From Burkholderia stabilis (GTDB lineage Bacteria; Pseudomonadota; Gammaproteobacteria; Burkholderiales; Burkholderiaceae), in assembly GCF_001742165.1 (NCBI RefSeq), contig NZ_CP016443.1, positions 682,001-746,000 on the forward strand: a stretch of 64,000 nucleotides of DNA. Reading direction: 5' to 3'. Below the pieces are notes generated by a model. The model worked only from the letters and a program-made list of their open reading frames with translations. It was not told where the DNA came from and made no database searches. Made by a program: the position numbers and the translations under genes. This document shows positions 60,147 to 64,000 of the stretch, piece after piece (the stretch's first letter is position 1; each line of letters opens with the position of its first letter).

Positions 60147-62606
60147 TCAGTGCGCCGGATTGCCGGGTTCGAGCGCGCGCGCCGGCTTCAGCTGCGGCGC
60201 GGCGACCGGCTGCGGCGACGCCTGCTGCATGCGGCGCTCGGCGCGTTCGACGCCGAGCCACGCGGCCAGCGCGGGCAGCAGGAACACCGCACCGAACAGG
60301 TTCACGAGGAACATGAACGCGAGCAGCACGCCCATGTCGACCTGGAACTTCAGCGCGGAGAACGCCCACGTGCCGACGCCGATGAACATCGTGACGGCCG
60401 TGAACAGCGCCGCCGTGCCGCGCTGGCGCATCGCGTCGGCGAATGCGTCCGGCAGCGTCGCGCCGTGGCGGATGTCGTGCTGCAGGCGCTCGTACAGGTA
60501 GATCCCGTAGTCGACGCCCACGCCGACGCCGAGCGTGATCACCGGCAGCGTCGCGACCTTCAGCCCGATGCCGAGCCGCGCCATTACCGCATTGCACAGG
60601 ATCGACACGAGCGTGAGCGGCACGATGATGCACAGCACCGCGCGCCACGAGCGGAACGTGAGCGCGCACAGCAGCGCGATCGCACCGAAGATCGACAGCA
60701 GCATCGCGACTTCGGCATCGCCGACGGCCTCGTTGGTCGCGGCCATCACACCGACGTTGCCGCCGGCGAGGCGGAACGCAACGTTCGGCGTCGGGTTCTC
60801 GGCCGCGAAGCGCTTGATCTCGTCGACGATGTGCGCGATGGTCGTGCCTTCGTGGTTCTTCGTGTAGATCAGGACCTGGATCGCCTTGCAGTTCGCGGTG
60901 TTCATCCCGTTGTCAGGGTCGAACGCGTTGGAACCCTGCGTGAGCCCGTCGCTGGAGCGCGGCAGCGCGGCCCAGCGCGGGTTGCCTTCGTTGAACGCGG
61001 CGATGAACACCTTGCCCTGCGACGACACGCTCGTCACCGACTGCACGCCGGCCACGCCGCGCATGTTCATCTCGAACTTCTCGATCGCGCTCATCACCGG
61101 GTAATGCAGGCACGCGTCGTCGAAGCCGGTCGTCTCGACGATCACCGACAACACGTCGACACCGATGTTGTACTGGTGCGTGATCGCCGCGTTGTCGATG
61201 TTGTAGCGCGAGTTCGCGCGCAGCTCCGGCGCGCCGGTGCCGATATCGCCGATCTCCAGCTTGCGCGATTCGAGCGTGCCGTACGCGAGCAGCGCGAGCG
61301 CGACTGCGAACACGCCGAGCGCGGGCGCCGGCCGCGCGAACACCGCGAAGCGCGACCACATCGGGCTGCCGCCGGCCGCCGCCGTGCGCTGCGCACGCGC
61401 CAGCGTGCCGCGTTCGAGGCGCGTGTACGACAGCAGGATCGGCAGGAACACCTTGTTCGTGACGATCATCAGCAGCACGCCGAGGCACGCGGTGATGCCG
61501 AGCTCGCGCACGATGTCGATCTTGATCCGCATGATCACCATGAAGCCCAGCGCGTTGGTCAGCAGCGCGACGGTGCCCGGCACGAACAGCTTGCGGAACG
61601 CGTCGCGCGCGGCATCGACCGACGACGCGCCGCGCACCAGCGCCTGCTTCCACGCGTTGGTCATCTGCACCGCGTGCGACACGCCGATCGAGAAGATCAG
61701 GAACGGCACGAGGATCGACATCGGATCGATACCGAGCCCGAGCAGCGGCAGCGCGCCGAGCAGCCACACGACCGGCAGCAGCGCGACGACGAGCGCCAGC
61801 GCGGTGGTCTTCAGCGAACGCGTGTAGGCGAACAGCAGCGCGGCCGTGACGAGGAACGCGAGCGCGAAGAACGCCATCACGCCCGCGATGCCGCTTTCGA
61901 CGTCGCCGACCAGCTTCGCGAAGCCGATGATGTTCACGTCGATGCCCTGCTTCGCATACTTCGCGCGAATCTCCTCGAGCTGGCGCGCGACCGTGCTGTA
62001 GTCGAGCCGCTTGCCGGTCGCGGGATCGGTCTCGCGCAGCTCCGCGCGGATCAGCGCCGACTTCAGGTCGTTGCCGACGAGGCGACCGATCTGCCCCGAA
62101 CGCGCGACGTTGCGGCGCACCTTCGCGAGATCGTCCGGGTTCGCGCTGGAGAACTGACCCGGCACGACCACGTCGCCGCGAAAGCCGGCCTCGGTCACCT
62201 CGGTGTAGTGGACGTTCGGCGTGAACAGCGAGAACACGCGCGAGCGGTTCACGCCGGGGATGAAGAACACGTCGTCGGTCGCATGGCGCAGCCCATCCAT
62301 GAACGTCTGGTTGTAGATGTCGCCGTCGCCCTTCCAGCGCAGGCTCACGAGGATCGTGTTCGCGCCGGGGAACGCGCCCGCGTAGCGTTCGAACACCTGC
62401 ATGTACGGGTGCTGCATCGGGATCATCTTGTTGAAGCCCGGATCGAGCTTCAGGCGCGTCGCGGACAGGCCGAGCGCGAGCGTCACCGCGACGCAGAGCA
62501 GCATCAGCAGCTTGCGCTGGCGAATGATCGTGTTGGCGCAGCGCTCGACGAACGCGGCGAGGCGCGACGCGGGAACGGCTTCAGGGGGGCGTGACAGGTC
62601 GTTCAT
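60147..62606 (-). CDS. RND/MMPL family transporter
   Basis: An 819-residue inner-membrane protein with the RND plan: one membrane segment (about residues 30-50), a large periplasmic loop, a block of membrane segments (FALAFLVTAALLFAYT onward), a second large loop and a second block ending ALAAWLGV. The LGVGVGVDYGIYLYERL motif is typical of the MMPL/HAE-type group. It is related to transporters found next to YCF48 and DUF1302/DUF1329 genes in proteobacterial clusters for hydrophobic compounds. The start at 62606 (GAGAATTCC upstream) is used; the frame is open to 62717. Co-transcribed with YCF48 and KshA. Direction and substrate are unknown. Confidence 0.88.
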   Translation of the reverse strand: MNDLSRPPEAVPASRLAAFVERCANTIIRQRKLLMLLCVAVTLALGLSATRLKLDPGFNKMIPMQHPYMQVFERYAGAFPGANTILVSLRWKGDGDIYNQTFMDGLRHATDDVFFIPGVNRSRVFSLFTPNVHYTEVTEAGFRGDVVVPGQFSSANPDDLAKVRRNVARSGQIGRLVGNDLKSALIRAELRETDPATGKRLDYSTVARQLEEIRAKYAKQGIDVNIIGFAKLVGDVESGIAGVMAFFALAFLVTAALLFAYTRSLKTTALALVVALLPVVWLLGALPLLGLGIDPMSILVPFLIFSIGVSHAVQMTNAWKQALVRGASSVDAARDAFRKLFVPGTVALLTNALGFMVIMRIKIDIVRELGITACLGVLLMIVTNKVFLPILLSYTRLERGTLARAQRTAAAGGSPMWSRFAVFARPAPALGVFAVALALLAYGTLESRKLEIGDIGTGAPELRANSRYNIDNAAITHQYNIGVDVLSVIVETTGFDDACLHYPVMSAIEKFEMNMRGVAGVQSVTSVSSQGKVFIAAFNEGNPRWAALPRSSDGLTQGSNAFDPDNGMNTANCKAIQVLIYTKNHEGTTIAHIVDEIKRFAAENPTPNVAFRLAGGNVGVMAATNEAVGDAEVAMLLSIFGAIALLCALTFRSWRAVLCIIVPLTLVSILCNAVMARLGIGLKVATLPVITLGVGVGVDYGIYLYERLQHDIRHGATLPDAFADAMRQRGTAALFTAVTMFIGVGTWAFSALKFQVDMGVLLAFMFLVNLFGAVFLLPALAAWLGVERAERRMQQASPQPVAAPQLKPARALEPGNPAH

Positions 62607-62676
62607 GGAATTCTCGTGTCGGTACGGACTGGCGATGCGAAACGAACCAAAGCGGACGGAAACCGGCGGCCGGGCT

Positions 62677-63636
62677 TCAGGACGGCGACGCGGCGAGCGG
62701 CGCGACGCCGGCTTCACCGCCGAGCAGCAGCGCGCCGTGGCCCATGTCGAGCACGGCCGCGAGGCTCTGCACGCCGCCGAGCTTGCGCACGCCGAAGGTC
62801 AGCCCGCCGTCGCGCGACGCGACGATCGCGCCGCCCTGGCCGACCAGCACGAGTTCGCCGTCGGTGAGCTGGGTCGCGCCGAAGTACGACACCGGCACGT
62901 GGCTGTCGACGTGCGTCCAGGTCGCGCCACGATCGGTGCTGCGCACCACGTTGCCGCGCATCCCGTATGCGACCCAGTCGCCGTTCGCGAGCATCAGCGC
63001 GCCGAACAGCGAGCCGGCGTACGGCGAAGGCAGCTTGTCCCAGGTGACGCCGTTGTCGGTCGAGCGCAGCAGCGTGCCGCTCTCGCCCGCGATCAGCAGG
63101 TTGCCGTGACCGTCGCCGACGATCGCGTTCAGGTGGCGGTCGCCGGCCGGCGTCTTCACGGTCTGCCAGTTGACGCCGGCGTCATCCGAGCGCAGCAGCT
63201 GCCCGAAACTGCCGGCCGCGAACAGCGGGCCGTTCGCGGTGCCCCATACGGACAGCAGCGGATCGGAGTGTTCGTGGTCCATGTGCACCTCGCGCCAGTG
63301 CACGCCCGCGTCGTCGCTGCGCACGATCCGGCCGTCGTGGCCAACCGCGATCCCGAGCGTCGGCGTGATGAAACGCACCTGGGTGAGCGTCGACGCGTCG
63401 TCGGGCGTGACCGACGCCGGCCGCCAGTGGGCGCCCGAGTCGTCGCTCAGCAGGATCACGCCGCGTTCACCGACCGCGACGATGCGCGTGCCGGCCCGGG
63501 CGAGCCCGTTGATCTGCAGCCGGTCCGCATGGATCGCCGTGACCGGGAACGCCGGCAGCGGGCGCGGCGAAAACGCGAACAACGCGGCGCCGAGCACGAG
63601 CGCCGACATCGCGAGTCCGGGCAAAGTTCGTTTCAT
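62677..63636 (-). CDS. YCF48/BNR-repeat periplasmic protein
   Basis: A 319-residue protein with an N-terminal signal/anchor (MKRTLPGLAMSALVLGAALF) and repeated BNR/Asp-box blades: LLSDDSGAHWRP, VRSDDAGVHWRE, LRSDDAGVNWQT, LRSTDNGVTWDK and VRSTDRGATWTH. It should fold as a beta-propeller in the periplasm. YCF48-like proteins act as assembly factors for membrane complexes in cyanobacteria; here it is probably a partner of the RND transporter, 70 bases downstream. CAGGAGACAAGCG precedes the ATG at 63636. The in-frame extension to 63990 overlaps the thiolase gene and is not used. Confidence 0.88.
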   Translation of the reverse strand: MKRTLPGLAMSALVLGAALFAFSPRPLPAFPVTAIHADRLQINGLARAGTRIVAVGERGVILLSDDSGAHWRPASVTPDDASTLTQVRFITPTLGIAVGHDGRIVRSDDAGVHWREVHMDHEHSDPLLSVWGTANGPLFAAGSFGQLLRSDDAGVNWQTVKTPAGDRHLNAIVGDGHGNLLIAGESGTLLRSTDNGVTWDKLPSPYAGSLFGALMLANGDWVAYGMRGNVVRSTDRGATWTHVDSHVPVSYFGATQLTDGELVLVGQGGAIVASRDGGLTFGVRKLGGVQSLAAVLDMGHGALLLGGEAGVAPLAASPS

Positions 63637-63767
63637 CGCTTGTCTCCTGTATCTGCATTCGATGGCGGTTCGCGCCGAAGCGCCCGCCGCCGTCGCCTGC
63701 AAGTCTCCGGGCCGCCGGTCGTTGCCGCGGCCTCGAATGGTCCTGACTGGATCGCTGCCGGTTCCTG

Positions 63768-64000
63768 CTACGCGCCGACGTCGAACAGCGCGGCGGCACC
63801 CATCCCGCCGCCGATGCACATCGTCACGACCGCGTGCCGCACGCCGCGCCGCGCGCCTTCGAGCAGCGCGTGCATCGTCATCCGCGTGCCCGACATCCCG
63901 AACGGATGGCCGAGCGCGATCGCGCCGCCGTCCACGTTCAGGCGATCGTCGGGGATGCCGAGCGTGTCGCGGCAATACAGCGCCTGGCACGCGAACGCCT
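63768..64000 (-). CDS. Acetyl-CoA acetyltransferase / thiolase, C-terminal part (5' end outside the window)
   Basis: About 77 codons at the window edge encode the thiolase C-terminus: [20 protein letters not shown] with the catalytic His in GHPFG, and [16 protein letters not shown] with the catalytic Cys in CIGGG. Thiolases split beta-ketoacyl-CoA with CoA. It is the first gene seen of the minus operon with YCF48, RND and KshA; in steroid catabolism it could act in side-chain or ring degradation. The N-terminal active-site Cys lies outside the window. Confidence 0.88.
   Translation of the reverse strand, partial: AFACQALYCRDTLGIPDDRLNVDGGAIALGHPFGMSGTRMTMHALLEGARRGVRHAVVTMCIGGGMGAAALFDVGA

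Noticed and set aside
60096..62594. 832-codon plus-strand ORF opposite the RND transporter
   Set aside because: Antisense shadow with Arg/Glu/His-rich translation; the transporter has full family structure on the other strand.

Overview
The window is very GC-rich, and its gene families (two-chromosome-type accessory copies of infA and a cold-shock gene, GTP-dependent PEP carboxykinase, Porin_4-type porin, DUF1302/DUF1329 proteins, many SDRs) point to a beta-proteobacterium, most likely Burkholderia of the cepacia-complex kind. This taxonomic reading is inference from family recognition only. No rRNA, tRNA, CRISPR array, intact insertion sequence or phage was seen.

Layout. 1-5.8 kb: the start of an FAD-dependent ketosteroid-dehydrogenase-like gene cut by the window edge, a small exported protein, then a plus-strand operon of a SnoaL/KSI-fold protein, three SDRs and an NAD-dependent epimerase. 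5.8-7.7 kb: pckG with a clear terminator. 8.2-12.8 kb: a minus operon (SnoaL protein, DHRS1-like SDR, two more SDRs) divergent from a second SnoaL gene plus an EthD-like protein. 13-14.7 kb: a secreted CocE/X-Pro-peptidase-type hydrolase with an operator-like palindrome in its promoter, followed by an AT-rich gap. 16.5-20 kb: BetI-like regulator, orphan choline-type binding protein, amidase. 20.2-23 kb: tRNA-deacylase-like protein, DauR/YheO-type regulator, threonine-dehydratase-type PLP enzyme. 23-28 kb: SDR-SDR-MDR-Dabb operon with a divergent AraC regulator. 28-33.9 kb: cobalamin riboswitch and BtuB-like receptor, TetR with overlapping operator and promoter, lipase-type hydrolase, LysE exporter and Lrp regulator. 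34-35.5 kb: lipoprotein with a 15-bp tandem repeat. 36-41.2 kb: LysR, adenine-deaminase-like amidohydrolase, YczE-type membrane protein, porin. 42.1-46.1 kb: minus operon of C-C-bond hydrolase, SDR, etfB, etfA and gamma-carbonic-anhydrase-like protein. 46.2-53 kb: SDR, DUF1302, DUF1329, then 2-hydroxypentadienoate hydratase, acylating acetaldehyde dehydrogenase and 4-hydroxy-2-oxovalerate aldolase, ended by a strong terminator. 53-57.6 kb: phosphoesterase, AraC regulator, SDR and hydrolase. 57.8-58.7 kb: infA and csp paralogues. 59-64 kb: minus operon of thiolase (cut), YCF48 protein, RND/MMPL transporter and a KshA-like Rieske oxygenase.

How it fits together. The KshA-like oxygenase, the KstD-like flavoprotein, the meta-cleavage hydrolase, the hydratase/aldolase/aldehyde dehydrogenase trio, a thiolase, ETF, three KSI-fold proteins and eleven SDRs together look like part of a catabolic region for steroids or a similar polycyclic alicyclic substrate. 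The DUF1302/DUF1329 and RND/YCF48 pairs sit in the same transcription units as these enzymes and are the likely envelope/transport part. Missing from the window are the oxygenase reductase (KshB), the ring-A monooxygenase and extradiol dioxygenase (HsaAB/HsaC) and acyl-CoA dehydrogenases, so the pathway as seen is incomplete. The assignment to steroids rests mostly on the KshA match. No database search was run; all names come from reading motifs and remembered family sequences.
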